Below are positions 32,736 through 44,817 of a stretch of DNA of 64,000 nucleotides, piece after piece. Source of the stretch: an uncultured Isoptericola sp. (GTDB lineage: Bacteria; Actinomycetota; Actinomycetes; Actinomycetales; Cellulomonadaceae). Made by a program: the position numbers and the translations under genes. Position 1 is the first letter of the stretch, and each line of letters begins with the position of its first letter. The notes beneath the pieces were generated by a model. It saw only the letters and a program-made list of their open reading frames with translations. It was not told the origin of the DNA and searched no databases. The stretch spans positions 372,001 through 436,000 of the forward strand of contig CANMFP010000002.1 of the NCBI GenBank assembly GCA_947497265.1, read 5' to 3'.

Positions 32736-33121
32736 TCGATCTCCTCCAGCTTCCACTCGAGCTGCTGGCCGTCCTCGGTCTCGACCGTGCCGGCGCCGAC
32801 CTGAGCCATCTCGCCGTCGACGTACAGCGCCCAGAACTCCTCGCCGTCCTCGGCCGCGTGCCCCTGGACGGCCGTGACGTAGGCCATCTCGCCCTCGCCG
32901 CTCACCTCGGCCTCGGCGTCCTGGGCGAGCAGCAGGTCGAGCGCTGTCTCGCCGTCCGCGCCCTCGTAGGAGAACGTGGTGATCTCCTCGGTCGCGGCCG
33001 GGCTCGCACCCGGAGCCGCCTCGTCGTCGCCGGAGCAGCCGGCCAGGAGGCCCGCGGAGAGCACGCCGGCCGCGGTCGCGGCGAGCAGGCGGGTCGGCGT
33101 CTTGCGCGTCAGGATCTTCAC
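32732..33121 (-). CDS. DUF4430-domain lipoprotein
   Basis: 129 residues with a lipoprotein signal (lipobox SAGLLAGC, Cys about residue 28) and one DUF4430 domain: ITTFSYEGADGETALDLLLA, then GEEFWALYVDGEMAQVGAGT. DUF4430 is related to the C-terminal domain of cobalamin-binding intrinsic factor/transcobalamin. It is anchored outside the membrane, and the overlapping downstream gene encodes a DUF6580-like membrane protein, so it may capture a solute for it. GTG start. Confidence 0.78.
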   Translation of the reverse strand: MKILTRKTPTRLLAATAAGVLSAGLLAGCSGDDEAAPGASPAATEEITTFSYEGADGETALDLLLAQDAEAEVSGEGEMAYVTAVQGHAAEDGEEFWALYVDGEMAQVGAGTVETEDGQQLEWKLEEIE

Positions 33122-33219
33122 ACCTGGGAGCCTATCCGGCCGCCGCCGTGCGGACGGACCCGTGCCGCGATCCGGACGGTCGAGCGGCCTGCGCGGGCCG
33201 CGCCGTCGCACCGGTCCGC

Positions 33220-35346
<2,127 letters not shown>

Positions 35347-35487
35347 GCGCTTGAGCGTAGTCCAGGCCACCGACAGGGCGGATCAGGCGCTCCGCCGTCT
35401 CCCCCGTGTGATCCAGACCCTGATCGCCGGGAGCGAACCCGGCCCCTGCGCGGGAACAACGAGGGCACAAGATGGTTTGATGGAGTC

Positions 35488-35703
35488 GTGAGCACAACGA
35501 CCGAATCGACGACCCAGCCGCTGACCGCCGCCGACCGCTGCGACCGCTGCGGGGCCCAGGCCTATGTGCGAGTCGTGCTTCCCGTCGGAGAGCTGCTCTT
35601 CTGCGGGCACCACGCACGCGCCCACGCCGACGCCTACCAGTCCGTCGCCGAGCACATCCAGGACGAGACCGACCGCCTGCACGCCGAGCACGGCTCCCGC
35701 TGA
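35488..35703 (+). CDS. Small zinc-ribbon-like protein (DUF7455 type)
   Basis: 71 residues with paired metal-binding residues CDRCGAQ near residue 19 and CGHHARAH near residue 38, giving a likely Cys2-Cys-His zinc site. Small proteins of this type are regularly found between sigA and parE in actinobacteria. Function unknown. GTG start at 35488 with GGAG before it. Confidence 0.75.
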   Translation: MSTTTESTTQPLTAADRCDRCGAQAYVRVVLPVGELLFCGHHARAHADAYQSVAEHIQDETDRLHAEHGSR

Positions 35704-35751
35704 CCACACCGCGTCACGGCGCCCACCGGCGCCGGGACGACCCGAGACACG

Positions 35752-35788
35752 ACGAAGGCTCCGCACCGATCCGGTGCGGAGCCTTCGT
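35752..35788. terminator. Bidirectional terminator at the sigA 3' end
   Basis: ACGAAGGCTCCGCACC (35752-35767) and GGTGCGGAGCCTTCGT (35773-35788) are perfect 16-bp arms with a 5-base loop. It lies between the convergent zinc-ribbon gene and sigA. Confidence 0.8.
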
Positions 35789-35816
35789 CGTTCCCCCGGG
35801 CGTCCCCAGGAGCCGG

Positions 35817-37397
35817 TCAGTCCAGGTAGTCGCGCAGGACCTGCGAGCGTGACGGGTGCCGCAGCTTCGACATGGTCTTGGACTCTATCTGCCGAATGCG
35901 CTCACGCGTCACGCCGTAGACCTTGCCGATCTCGTCGAGCGTCTTCGGCTGGCCGTCCTGCAGACCGAACCGCATGGACACCACGCCGGCCTCGCGCTCC
36001 GAGAGCGTGTCGAGCACCTGGTGCAGCTGCTCCTGCAGCAGCGTGAACGACACCGCGTCGGACGGCACGACGGCCTCGGAGTCCTCGATGAGGTCACCGA
36101 ACTCGCTGTCGCCGTCCTCGCCGAGCGGGGTGTGCAGCGAGATGGGCTCGCGGCCGTACTTCTGGACCTCGACCACCTTCTCGGGGGTCATGTCGAGCTC
36201 CTTGGCCAGCTCCTCCGGCAAGGGCTCGCGGCCCAGGTCCTGGAGCATCTGACGCTGGACCCGGGCCAGCTTGTTGATGACCTCGACCATGTGCACCGGG
36301 ATACGGATGGTGCGGGCCTGGTCGGCCATCGCGCGGGTGATCGCCTGCCGGATCCACCACGTGGCGTACGTCGAGAACTTGTAGCCCTTGGTGTAGTCGA
36401 ACTTCTCCACCGCACGGATCAGACCGAGGTTGCCCTCCTGGATCAGGTCAAGGAACAGCATGCCGCGGCCCGTGTAGCGCTTGGCCAGCGAGACGACGAG
36501 ACGCAGGTTGGCCTCGAGCAGGTGGTTCTTGGCACGGCGGCCGTCGTGCGCGATCCACTTGAGGTCGCGCCACATGCGGCGCTCCTCGGCACCGGCCTTG
36601 GTGCGGTCGAACTCGGCGTAGTCGTTGTTCAGGCGCTCCTCGGCGAACAGACCGGCCTCGATCCGCTTGGCGAGATCGACCTCCTGCTCGGCGTTCAGCA
36701 GCGCGACCTTGCCGATCTGCTTGAGGTAGTCCTTGACCGGGTCGGCGGTGGCGCCGGCGGTCACGACCTGCTGGGCCGGCTGGTCGTCGTCGTCGGTGTC
36801 CGAGACGACGAATCCGCCGCGCTCGTCCTCCTTCTTGCGACCGTTGCGAGGCAGTGCCGTGATCCGCTCGGGAGTCTGCTCCGGCTCGTCGTCGTCCTCG
36901 ACCGGGACGCCGTCCGGCTCAGGCGCCGGCTTGTGCGCCTTGGCGGCGGCCTTGCGGTTGGTCTTCGGCGCCGGCGCCTTCTTGGCGGCCGGCTTCTTCG
37001 CGGGTGCCTTCTTGGCGGCGGGGGCGTCGTCGGAGGCGTCGGACTCCGCCGCGGACCCGGCGGATCCGGTCGCGGCGGAGGTGGGCCGCGTCGCGGTGGA
37101 CTTCTTGCTCTTCGCCGCGGGGGCCTTGGCGCGCGCCTCGGTCTTCGTCGCGGCGCTGCTGGTCGACGCAGCGGCCACCTTCGTGGCGGCGGGCACGCCG
37201 ATCTCGACGCCGGCCGTCGCGAACGCGCGCAGGACCGCCTTCAGACGCTTGGGGTCACCCACAGCGGCGGTCTCGCAGGCGGTGCGGAAGCTCTCCGCAT
37301 CGACGCGACCGTTCGCGGTCCCGTGAGCGAGCAGCTCCTGGAGGGCAGAGTTTTCGAACTCTCGGGGCAGCGGGGGGTTCTGCGCAGTGGACGCCAC
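35817..37397 (-). CDS. sigA: Primary RNA polymerase sigma factor
   Basis: 526 residues. A variable N-terminus with a Lys/Ala/Pro-rich disordered stretch (~75-165) is followed by regions 1.2-4: [20 protein letters not shown] (1.2), [20 protein letters not shown] and [11 protein letters not shown] (2.3-2.4), region 3, and region 4.2 with the [14 protein letters not shown]. It directs transcription of housekeeping genes. The GTG at 37397 has AAAGG at correct spacing; an ATG at 37415 is the alternative. Confidence 0.95.
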   Translation of the reverse strand: MASTAQNPPLPREFENSALQELLAHGTANGRVDAESFRTACETAAVGDPKRLKAVLRAFATAGVEIGVPAATKVAAASTSSAATKTEARAKAPAAKSKKSTATRPTSAATGSAGSAAESDASDDAPAAKKAPAKKPAAKKAPAPKTNRKAAAKAHKPAPEPDGVPVEDDDEPEQTPERITALPRNGRKKEDERGGFVVSDTDDDDQPAQQVVTAGATADPVKDYLKQIGKVALLNAEQEVDLAKRIEAGLFAEERLNNDYAEFDRTKAGAEERRMWRDLKWIAHDGRRAKNHLLEANLRLVVSLAKRYTGRGMLFLDLIQEGNLGLIRAVEKFDYTKGYKFSTYATWWIRQAITRAMADQARTIRIPVHMVEVINKLARVQRQMLQDLGREPLPEELAKELDMTPEKVVEVQKYGREPISLHTPLGEDGDSEFGDLIEDSEAVVPSDAVSFTLLQEQLHQVLDTLSEREAGVVSMRFGLQDGQPKTLDEIGKVYGVTRERIRQIESKTMSKLRHPSRSQVLRDYLD

Positions 37398-37481
37398 AAA
37401 CCGACCTTTCGGCATTCGAGGGGACGGTGGACCGCTGTGTCAGCCGGGGACGGGGGCCTCGCGGCTCGAGCGGATACCTAT

Positions 37482-37487
37482 ATTGTA
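37482..37487 (-). promoter_or_regulatory. Likely -10 box of the sigA promoter
   Basis: A strong TACAAT (minus strand, 37487-37482) in the AT-richest part of the sigA upstream region, about 85 bp before the GTG. No clear -35 is visible at 16-18 bp. Confidence 0.4.
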
Positions 37488-37631
37488 CCGGCGACACCCG
37501 GTGCTGTGCGGTGACCGCGGTGATCACGCCGTGTCCCGGGCCGCGAATCCGCGCCCGGACGAGGGAAGATGTCAGTTGAACACCAGGTGACCGGCCGCCT
37601 ATTCCCTCCGCCGACGAGGGTGCTGGGCCCG

Positions 37632-37991
37632 TCAGGGCTTGACGGCGAGGACGGGGCAGGGCGCCTCGAGAAGGATGCGCTGGGCACCGGACCCGAGGAT
37701 CAGCTTGCCCACAGGACTGCGTCGCCGCAGCCCGATGACGATGAGCTCGGCGTCGTCCTCGGTCGCGGTACGGACGAGGTCCTCGGCGAGGTCGCCGGTG
37801 CCCGCCACGATCCGGTTCTCGACCCCGGCGCTCGTCAGCCGCGCCTGGAGCGCCTCGAGCTCCTCGGCCGGCGCTGCCGGGCCGGATGTCACGACCAGGA
37901 GGCCCGTCCCGCGTTGCTGCGCCTCCGAGACCGCGGTGCCGAGCGCCTCCTTGCCCTCGGGCGTTCCCAGATGTCCCACGACGATCGCCAT
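37632..37991 (-). CDS. Universal stress protein (UspA family)
   Basis: 119 residues, a single Usp domain. The ATP-binding signature is present: VIGLRRRSPVGKLILGSGAQ, ending PCPVLAVKP. The first strand IVVGHLG is shorter than usual, but the fold is complete. Role in stress survival is inferred from the family. Confidence 0.85.
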   Translation of the reverse strand: MAIVVGHLGTPEGKEALGTAVSEAQQRGTGLLVVTSGPAAPAEELEALQARLTSAGVENRIVAGTGDLAEDLVRTATEDDAELIVIGLRRRSPVGKLILGSGAQRILLEAPCPVLAVKP

Positions 37992-38047
37992 GGTGGCACG
38001 CTACCGGACACCACCTCCCCCACACCTGCACACCCTGGTCGCCCTGG

Positions 38048-39199
38048 TCACCCGCTCGAGGAGGCGGCACGGACCCACCCGGGCGGCAGCGCCGTGGAGA
38101 TGACGCAGTGCAGGAGCTGCGCCAGGCGGTACGACTCGTCGGCGTCGAGAGCCTCACCGACCCGGTACGAGGCTCGCGGGCCGTCGCCGGCCCACCACGC
38201 GAGGAACGCCAGGAGCGTCAGCGCCGGGGCACGCAGGCGCTGCGGGACATGGGCGTCCACCTGTTCGAGCACCGCCCGCGCCCGGGCGACGACGTCGGGG
38301 TCGGGAACCACGGCGTCCGCCGGGTCGATGACGCGGCCCAGCACCCGGGCCGTCGCGTCGTCGACCGTGGCCCGGTCGGCCTCACCCGTCGTCGCACGCA
38401 CCGCCTCCTCACCACCGGGCACCAGGGTCAGCAGGGCGACGTCGCGGACCACACGGTCCGCGAGCGCCGCCCCCACCCGACCGACGAGGGCGGGGGCCAG
38501 CCCGACCGGCTCGCCGTCCACGGCTGCGCCGGCTGCGGTCTCGACCCGGTGCAGGGCCTTCCTCCAGGCGTCGAGCGCCTCGTCGCGCCAGCACCCTGTC
38601 CCCGCGTCACCCGTCGCCCGCTGCCGTGCGACCTCGCTGCGCCGGGCGGCGCGCCCGGCGAGGTTGCGTGTCGCCTCGGGGGCGCGCGGGATCCGGTACG
38701 CCGCGTCGGCGGAATCGGCCACGACATGGCCGGCGAGCACGTAGGCCGCTCCGATCTCGCCGCACTCCAGGGCAGCGAGCGGGTGCCCGGGCTCCGGGCA
38801 GCAGGTGGGGTCCTCGCACCCGAGCCCCCGGTACCCGTCGGGGGCGACCACCCAGCCGTCGACGTCGACGACCGGCTGGAGGGCGCGGCGCACGTCCTGC
38901 ACCACGTCGTCGGCAGCAGCAGCTCCGCGCGCGGTGTAGAGCACGAGGGCGCAGTAGGTGGGGTGCGTCCCGGCGACGGCACGGGCGAGCGCGGCCAGCC
39001 CCTCGGCCGCCCCGTCACCACGGAGCTCGTCGATGCCGACGCGTGCCACGAGCCCGGGCCGTCCGCGCTCGGCCGTGCACGCGATCACGATGCTCTCGGC
39101 CGGCCGGAAGCCGAGCCGGTACGGGACGGCCGCCAGCACGTCGTGGGGCGAACGCAACGGGATGGTCGAGGGTTCGGGGAGGTCGAGGCTCGTCGTCAT
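38048..39199 (-). CDS. DUF4192-family protein
   Basis: 383 residues with no signal peptide. The start LRSPHDVLAAVPYRLGFRPA followed by ESIVIACT is the DUF4192 hallmark, and the C-terminal LAFLAWWAGDGPRASYRVGE with LDADESYRLAQLL is equally typical. The family is widespread in actinobacteria near sigA and has no known biochemical role. A CEDPTCCPEPGHP cluster may bind metal. ATG at 39199. Confidence 0.85.
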   Translation of the reverse strand: MTTSLDLPEPSTIPLRSPHDVLAAVPYRLGFRPAESIVIACTAERGRPGLVARVGIDELRGDGAAEGLAALARAVAGTHPTYCALVLYTARGAAAADDVVQDVRRALQPVVDVDGWVVAPDGYRGLGCEDPTCCPEPGHPLAALECGEIGAAYVLAGHVVADSADAAYRIPRAPEATRNLAGRAARRSEVARQRATGDAGTGCWRDEALDAWRKALHRVETAAGAAVDGEPVGLAPALVGRVGAALADRVVRDVALLTLVPGGEEAVRATTGEADRATVDDATARVLGRVIDPADAVVPDPDVVARARAVLEQVDAHVPQRLRAPALTLLAFLAWWAGDGPRASYRVGEALDADESYRLAQLLHCVISTALPPGWVRAASSSG

Positions 39200-39298
39200 G
39201 TCCTCGATGAGAGCGCAGCCCGGGCTTCCCGCGCCGGGCACCGGACCACGGTCGGGGACGGCGGCCGGCTGGGGGTGGGCACCCGCTACCGTGATCCC

Positions 39299-39865
39299 GT
39301 GCCCACGACCCGTCATCACCGCGTCCCGCGCCGTTCGGCGTGCGCCGTCCTGGTGCTCTGCGCGCTCACGGTGGCCGGGTGCGACGCGGGACCGGCCGAC
39401 CCACCCGCTGCCGCCACGGCGCCGTCCGACGGCCCGGGGCCGTCCGGCCCGGCGTCGGCTGCGGACCCGGGCGCACCCACGTCGTTGCCCTCCTTCGACC
39501 CGGCGACCGCCGTCGGCGGGTACGCGCCCGGCTTCCCGACCGACCTGCTGGCCGCGCCGGACGGCTCGACGGTGCTCGCCAGCTCCGCGACACCCACCGG
39601 GGACGACCTCGTGGAGATCTCGCTCAACCTCTCCACCGAGCTCAGCACGCAAGAGGTCGTCGACCGGTACGCCGAGCGCCTCGACGAGGCCGGGTTCGAC
39701 GAGTCCGAGACGATCGACGTCTCCGCCCTGACCGTCCAGACCGCCTACACGCGTACCAAGGGCAAGAAGAAGCCGCGCGTCGAGACCGTCCTCATCGGGG
39801 TGCTCGACGAGTCGGAGCGACGCCTGGTCTCGCTCTCCGGCAGCGTCCTCGCACAGGACGCCTGA
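39299..39865 (+). CDS. Putative lipoprotein of unknown function
   Basis: 188 residues. Signal peptide with lipobox ALTVAGC (Cys about residue 27), a Pro/Ala/Gly/Ser-rich linker (~28-62), and a compact C-terminal domain with alternating strands (LVEISLNLSTELSTQEVVDR, TAYTRTKGKKKPRVETVLIG). No family recognised. It is divergent from the DUF4192 gene and lies 34 bp before the polyprenyl synthase. GTG start at 39299. Confidence 0.7.
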   Translation: MPTTRHHRVPRRSACAVLVLCALTVAGCDAGPADPPAAATAPSDGPGPSGPASAADPGAPTSLPSFDPATAVGGYAPGFPTDLLAAPDGSTVLASSATPTGDDLVEISLNLSTELSTQEVVDRYAERLDEAGFDESETIDVSALTVQTAYTRTKGKKKPRVETVLIGVLDESERRLVSLSGSVLAQDA

Positions 39866-39899
39866 GCCGTTCCCCCGCGGCACGCATAGGCTGGGCGGC

Positions 39900-41006
39900 A
39901 TGCCTGCCGATCCTGCCCTGGTCGATCTCGAGAACCTCCGCCACGACGTCGACGACGCCCTCGACCGCCACCTGACGCGGTTGCGCGACGAGGTCGCCGG
40001 CACGGGACCCGGCACGACGGTGATGACGGACCAGATCTCCACCCTCCTGGACGGGGGGAAGCGCCTGCGGGCCGCCTTCTGCTACTGGTCGTTCCGTGCG
40101 CACGGGGGCGCTTCCAGCGGTGCCGCACGGGACGCCGTCGTCCGCATCGGTGCTGCGCTCGAGCTCTTCCAGGCCGCCGCGCTGCTCCACGACGACGTCA
40201 TGGACGCCTCCGACACGCGGCGTGGACGTCCGACGGCGCACCGGGTGTTCGAGGCCCGCCACCGTGAGCAGCGGTGGTCGGGTGACGCGGACCGGTTCGG
40301 TACCGCCGCCGCGATCCTGCTCGGCGACCTCTGCCTGGTCGCCTGCCACCGCGAGGCCGGGGCCGCGCTCGACGCGCTGCCCGCCGACGTCGGCCGGAGC
40401 GCCCGCGACATGCTCGACGCCATGACGAGCGAGGTCGTGGTGGGCCAGTACCTGGACGTGCTCGTGCAGGCGGAGGCTTGGGGGCTGGACCCGGTGGCCG
40501 ACGAGGAGCGCGCCCGGCTCGTGCTGCGGGCCAAGTCGGCCCGCTACTCCGTCGAGCGGCCCCTCATGCTCGGCGCGGTCCTCGCCGGAGCGACGCCGGA
40601 CCAGGTCGCGGCGATCAGCGCCGCGGGACTGCCGCTCGGCGAGGCGTTCCAGCTGCGCGACGACCTGCTCGGGGTCTTCGGCGACCCCGAGGTGACGGGC
40701 AAGCCCGCCGGCGACGACCTGCGCGAGGGCAAGCGCACCGTGCTGGTCGCCCGCACGCTGGCCGCCGCCGACGACGACGCCCACCTCTTGGTGACCAAGC
40801 ACCTGGGCGACCCGCGGCTCACGGACGACGACGTCATGGCCCTGCGGGCCGCGATCGCCGGTTCGGGCGCGGTGGCCGGTGTCGAGGACCTCATCGACGA
40901 GCTGGCGACGGCCGGGCTGTCGGCGCTCGCCGCGGCCGACCTCGACCCGCACGGCCGCGAGGTGCTCACGGGTCTGGCGCACGCCGCCGTCGACCGCGCC
41001 GCCTGA
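39900..41006 (+). CDS. Polyprenyl diphosphate synthase
   Basis: 368 residues of the trans-isoprenyl diphosphate synthase family. The first Asp-rich motif is LLHDDVMDASDTRRGRPTAH and the second is QLRDDLLGVFGD, with GGKRLRAAF near the N-terminus. It condenses isopentenyl diphosphate with allylic diphosphates; product length is not readable with confidence. Position next to the Rv2175c-like gene and pknL matches idsA2 (Rv2173) of M. tuberculosis. Confidence 0.9.
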   Translation: MPADPALVDLENLRHDVDDALDRHLTRLRDEVAGTGPGTTVMTDQISTLLDGGKRLRAAFCYWSFRAHGGASSGAARDAVVRIGAALELFQAAALLHDDVMDASDTRRGRPTAHRVFEARHREQRWSGDADRFGTAAAILLGDLCLVACHREAGAALDALPADVGRSARDMLDAMTSEVVVGQYLDVLVQAEAWGLDPVADEERARLVLRAKSARYSVERPLMLGAVLAGATPDQVAAISAAGLPLGEAFQLRDDLLGVFGDPEVTGKPAGDDLREGKRTVLVARTLAAADDDAHLLVTKHLGDPRLTDDDVMALRAAIAGSGAVAGVEDLIDELATAGLSALAAADLDPHGREVLTGLAHAAVDRAA

Positions 41007-41021
41007 GCCGGCGGCCCGCCG

Positions 41022-41405
41022 TCAGGCCAGCGCCTGCGCGAGGCGTCGCACCTGGGCTCGGCGTCCGGCTCGCAACGCCTCGACCGGGGCCGCCTCGAGG
41101 GTGTCCTCCGGCGTGAACAGCCAGCGCAGCGCCTCGGCGTCGGAGAACCCGGCGTCCGAGAGCAGGATGACGGTCCCCCGCAGGGTCTCGAGGACCTCGG
41201 GCTCGCCGTCCTCGCCGGTCACGACGAACGCCGCCGGCACCTGGAAGGTCTTGCGCTCACCGCGCTTGACTCCGATGACGTGCCGCGACGCCACGAGGCC
41301 CCGGGCACGGCCCGGTTCGACGCCGAGCGCGTCCGCGAGGTCGGGCAGCGTCAGCCAGTCGCCGACGAGGTCGTCCAGGGGCAGGTCCTGCGATGCATCA
41401 CTCAC
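41022..41405 (-). CDS. Rv2175c-family DNA-binding protein
   Basis: 127 residues. An N-terminal winged HTH (DWLTLPDLADALGVEPGRAR, then SRHVIGVKRGERKTFQVPA) and a C-terminal domain (LLSDAGFSDAEALRWLFTPE). In M. tuberculosis the homologue is phosphorylated by the neighbouring kinase PknL, which lowers its DNA binding; here the kinase is divergently encoded 64 bp away. GTG at 41405 gives MSDASQD. Confidence 0.85.
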   Translation of the reverse strand: MSDASQDLPLDDLVGDWLTLPDLADALGVEPGRARGLVASRHVIGVKRGERKTFQVPAAFVVTGEDGEPEVLETLRGTVILLSDAGFSDAEALRWLFTPEDTLEAAPVEALRAGRRAQVRRLAQALA

Positions 41406-41469
41406 GGCGTCAGCGTAGCCTCGCCGCGCCTGCGCGCCGAGCGGCGTCGACCCAAATACACTCGCTGGC

Positions 41470-43452
41470 GTGGCCAGCACGACGACCGATCCCCTCCTCG
41501 GCCGCCTGGTCGACGGGCGGTACGAGATCGTCGCGCGCGTCGCACGCGGCGGCATGGCCACCGTCTACCGGGCACAGGACCGCCGCCTGGGGCGCGAGGT
41601 CGCGCTCAAGGTCATGCACGCCCACCTCGCCGAAGGGGTCGACGGCGCGAGCTTCGTCTCGCGCTTCCGGCGCGAGGCACGGGCCTCCGCCCGCCTGTCC
41701 CACCCCGGTGTCGTCGCCGTGTTCGACCAGGGGGTCGACGGCGACACCAGCTACCTGACCATGGAGTACGTGCCGGGCACCAACCTCCGCGGCGAGCTGC
41801 AGGCGGGCCCGGTCACCGTCGACCGTGCCCTGGCCGTCGCCGAGCAGGTGCTCGCCGCGCTGAACGCTGCCCACCGCGTGGGACTCGTGCATCGCGACGT
41901 GAAGCCGGAGAACGTGCTGATCGGCGAGGACGGCGCGGTGAAGGTCGCGGACTTCGGCCTCGCCCGTGCCGTCACGGAGGTCACGTCGACGACGACCGGG
42001 ACGATCCTCGGCACGGTCGCCTACCTCGCACCCGAGGTGATCACGTCCGGCGGGTGCACTCCCTCGACGGACGTCTACGCCGTCGGTGTGCTGCTGCACG
42101 AGATGCTGACCGGTGCGCTCCCCTACCCCGGCGAACCACCCATCCAGGTTGCCTTCCACCACGTCCACGAGGACTTCCCGCCGCCGTCCGACCGCGTGGA
42201 CTGGCTCCCGGCCGAGATCGACGAGCTGGTCGCGGCGTTCACCGCGCGGGACGCGGCCCGTCGTCCGACCAACGCCGCGGCGGCTCTCGCCGCCGTCGTC
42301 GGCTTGCGCGCCGTGCTCGACGACGACGTCCTGGCGCGGGCCGCCGAACCGACCGTCGCGCCCCTCCCAGCCCGGTCCGACTCGGGCGACCTCGATCTCG
42401 CCCACAGCCCGGACGGGCTGTCGGAGGACGGCGTCGACGAGATCCCCACCGGGTTCTTCGCGGAGGTCTCGGTCCGCGGCCACGCCACCGAGCACCTGGT
42501 GACGGCACCCACGAGGACGCTGTCGAGCGAGCCGGAGGAGCCCGAGGGCCGCACCGCTCCACGCCGCCGTCGTCGGGCGCTGGTGGCCTGGGTGCTCGTG
42601 CTCCTGCTGGCCGGCGGCTCGTTCGCCGCCTGGTGGTTCGTCGACGGCCCCGGCGCGTGGACCGTCGTGCCGGCAGACCTGGTGGGCGTCGCCGAGGAGG
42701 ACGCCCTGGGGGCGCTGGCCGCCGACGGGCTCCGGGCGAGCACCAGCGAGGCCCATGACGACCTCGTCCCGGCCGGGGACGTCGTCACCACCGACCCTGC
42801 CCCCGGCGAACGCGTGCGCAAGGACGGCACCGTCGCGCTGACCGTGTCGCTCGGCACGCTGCTCCTGGCCGTGCCCGAGGACCTCGTCGGCGCCACGCAG
42901 TCGGAGGCAGCCACCGCGCTGCGCCAGGCCGGGTTCGACGTCGGCCTGCCCCACACGGAGCACCACGACACCGCGCCTGACGGCCAGGTCCTCGACGTGT
43001 CGGTCCCCGAAGGTTCCGACCAGCCGCACGACACCACCGTCCGGCTCACCGTCTCGGTCGGCCCCGCACCGGTCCGCGTCCCCCAGGTGGTGGGCCGCAG
43101 CAAGGAGGGGGCGGAGTCCGACCTCGGCGCGGCCGGGCTCGAGGTCGAGTACGCCGACCCGGAGCCGTCCACCGACGTCGACGAGGGTCGGGTACTGAGC
43201 CAGGACCCGGAGCAGGGCACGACGGCGCGGCGCACCGACACGGTGACGCTCACCCTCTCCGCCGGCCCTCCGGACGCCGAGGTGCCCGACGTCGTCGGCA
43301 TGTCGAGCAAGAAGGCCACCGCCGAGCTGGAGGACGCCGGTTTCGAGGTGGACGTCAACCGCTACCTGGGCGGGCTGCTCGACACCGTCCGGTTCCAGGA
43401 CGTCGACGGCACCGCCCCGGTGGGCAGCACCGTGACGCTCACCGTCTGGTGA
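41470..43452 (+). CDS. pknL: Ser/Thr protein kinase with four PASTA domains
   Basis: 660 residues. Kinase domain (~13-275): glycine loop [14 protein letters not shown], catalytic Lys in [10 protein letters not shown] loop [12 protein letters not shown] in [11 protein letters not shown] in YLAPEV. A cytoplasmic linker, a membrane helix near 370-390 and four extracellular PASTA repeats starting near 398, 467, 535 and 603 follow. PASTA domains sense peptidoglycan precursors. Neighbours match M. tuberculosis pknL, and its likely substrate gene is divergent. The last 14 bp overlap the convergent DAHP synthase gene. GTG start. Confidence 0.92.
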   Translation: MASTTTDPLLGRLVDGRYEIVARVARGGMATVYRAQDRRLGREVALKVMHAHLAEGVDGASFVSRFRREARASARLSHPGVVAVFDQGVDGDTSYLTMEYVPGTNLRGELQAGPVTVDRALAVAEQVLAALNAAHRVGLVHRDVKPENVLIGEDGAVKVADFGLARAVTEVTSTTTGTILGTVAYLAPEVITSGGCTPSTDVYAVGVLLHEMLTGALPYPGEPPIQVAFHHVHEDFPPPSDRVDWLPAEIDELVAAFTARDAARRPTNAAAALAAVVGLRAVLDDDVLARAAEPTVAPLPARSDSGDLDLAHSPDGLSEDGVDEIPTGFFAEVSVRGHATEHLVTAPTRTLSSEPEEPEGRTAPRRRRRALVAWVLVLLLAGGSFAAWWFVDGPGAWTVVPADLVGVAEEDALGALAADGLRASTSEAHDDLVPAGDVVTTDPAPGERVRKDGTVALTVSLGTLLLAVPEDLVGATQSEAATALRQAGFDVGLPHTEHHDTAPDGQVLDVSVPEGSDQPHDTTVRLTVSVGPAPVRVPQVVGRSKEGAESDLGAAGLEVEYADPEPSTDVDEGRVLSQDPEQGTTARRTDTVTLTLSAGPPDAEVPDVVGMSSKKATAELEDAGFEVDVNRYLGGLLDTVRFQDVDGTAPVGSTVTLTVW

Positions 43453-44803
43453 GCATCTCCGCGACCTGGAAGGCCGTCTCCAACGACTGCTGGTGGTTGA
43501 GCCGCGGGTCGACGAGCGTCTCGTAGCGTTCGGCCAGCCCGGCGTCGGAGATCTCCTCGCTCCCGCCGAGCACCTCGGTGACGTCGTCGCCGGTGAGCTC
43601 CATGTGCAGCCCGCCCGGCACCGTGCCCAGCGCGCGGTGCACCTCGAAGAACCCGGTCACCTCGTCCAGGACGTCGGTGAAGCGTCGCGTCTTGTAGCCG
43701 GACTCCGAGGTGATCGTGTTGCCGTGCATCGGGTCGGTGACCCAGGTGACCGCGACGCCCGCTGCGGTCACCTTCTCCACCACCTCCGGCAGCACGTCAC
43801 GGACCCGGCCGGCACCCATCCGCGTGATGAACGTCAGACGCCCCTCGCGGTTGTCGGGGTTGAGACGCCGGGCGAGGGCGATCGCGTCGTCGGGGCTCGT
43901 CGTCGGACCGAGCTTGACGCCGATCGGGTTCGCCACGCGGGAGAGGAACTCGACGTGCGCGCCGTCGAGCTGCCGAGTCCGCTCGCCGATCCACAGGAAG
44001 TGGGCGCTGGACCCGTAGGGCCTGCCGGTGCGGGCGTCGACCCGCGTCAGCGCCCGCTCGTAGTCCAGGACGAGCGCCTCGTGGCTCACGAAGAACTCGA
44101 CCGTGCGCAACGCGTCGAAGTCCGCGCCGCACGCGTCCATGAAGCGGATCGCCCGGTCGATCTCCGTGGCGGTGCGCTCGTAGCGCGCGAAGGCCGGGTT
44201 CTGCATGAACCCACGGTTCCACTCGTGCACGCGGCGCAGGTCCGCGTACCCACCCTGGGTGAACCCGCGCACCACGTTCGCCGTCGCGGCCGAGATCCGG
44301 TACGCCTGCTCGAGGCGGACAGGGTCCGGGATGCGCGACCCGGGCGTGAAGGCGTGGCCGTTGATCATGTCGCCGCGGTAGCACGGCAGGGTGACGCCGT
44401 CGCGGGTCTCCACGTCGGAGGAGCGCGGCTTGGCGTACTGCCCGGCGAGCCGCCCCATCTTGACCACGGGCGTGCTGGCCCCGTGCGTCAGCACCACGGC
44501 CATCTGGAGGATGGTGCGGACCTTGTTGCGGATGCGCGTGGCGTTCGCGTCCGCGAACGTCTCGGCGCAGTCGCCGCCCTGCAGGAGGAACGCCTCGCCG
44601 CGTCCGGCGGCGGCGAGACGTTCCGTCAGCGTGTCCGCCTCGGCGGGCACCACGAGCGGAGCCGCGACAGACAGCCTCGCCACGACCGCGGCGAGCCTCT
44701 CCGGGTCGGGCCAGGCCGGCTGCTGGCGCGCCTCGAGGCTGCGGAACCGGTCCAGGCCGTCCGGGTCCGTCCCGGGAGCGACGGTGTCGACAGCGGTGCT
44801 CAT
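43439..44803 (-). CDS. aroG: Class II DAHP synthase
   Basis: 454 residues, plant-like (type II) 3-deoxy-D-arabino-heptulosonate-7-phosphate synthase, the first step of aromatic amino acid synthesis. Hallmarks: [45 protein letters not shown]-like segment [24 protein letters not shown] and [21 protein letters not shown] at 44803. Its 3' end overlaps the convergent kinase gene. Confidence 0.95.
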   Translation of the reverse strand: MSTAVDTVAPGTDPDGLDRFRSLEARQQPAWPDPERLAAVVARLSVAAPLVVPAEADTLTERLAAAGRGEAFLLQGGDCAETFADANATRIRNKVRTILQMAVVLTHGASTPVVKMGRLAGQYAKPRSSDVETRDGVTLPCYRGDMINGHAFTPGSRIPDPVRLEQAYRISAATANVVRGFTQGGYADLRRVHEWNRGFMQNPAFARYERTATEIDRAIRFMDACGADFDALRTVEFFVSHEALVLDYERALTRVDARTGRPYGSSAHFLWIGERTRQLDGAHVEFLSRVANPIGVKLGPTTSPDDAIALARRLNPDNREGRLTFITRMGAGRVRDVLPEVVEKVTAAGVAVTWVTDPMHGNTITSESGYKTRRFTDVLDEVTGFFEVHRALGTVPGGLHMELTGDDVTEVLGGSEEISDAGLAERYETLVDPRLNHQQSLETAFQVAEMLTRR

Positions 44804-44817
44804 GGTGCCCGGCCGCC

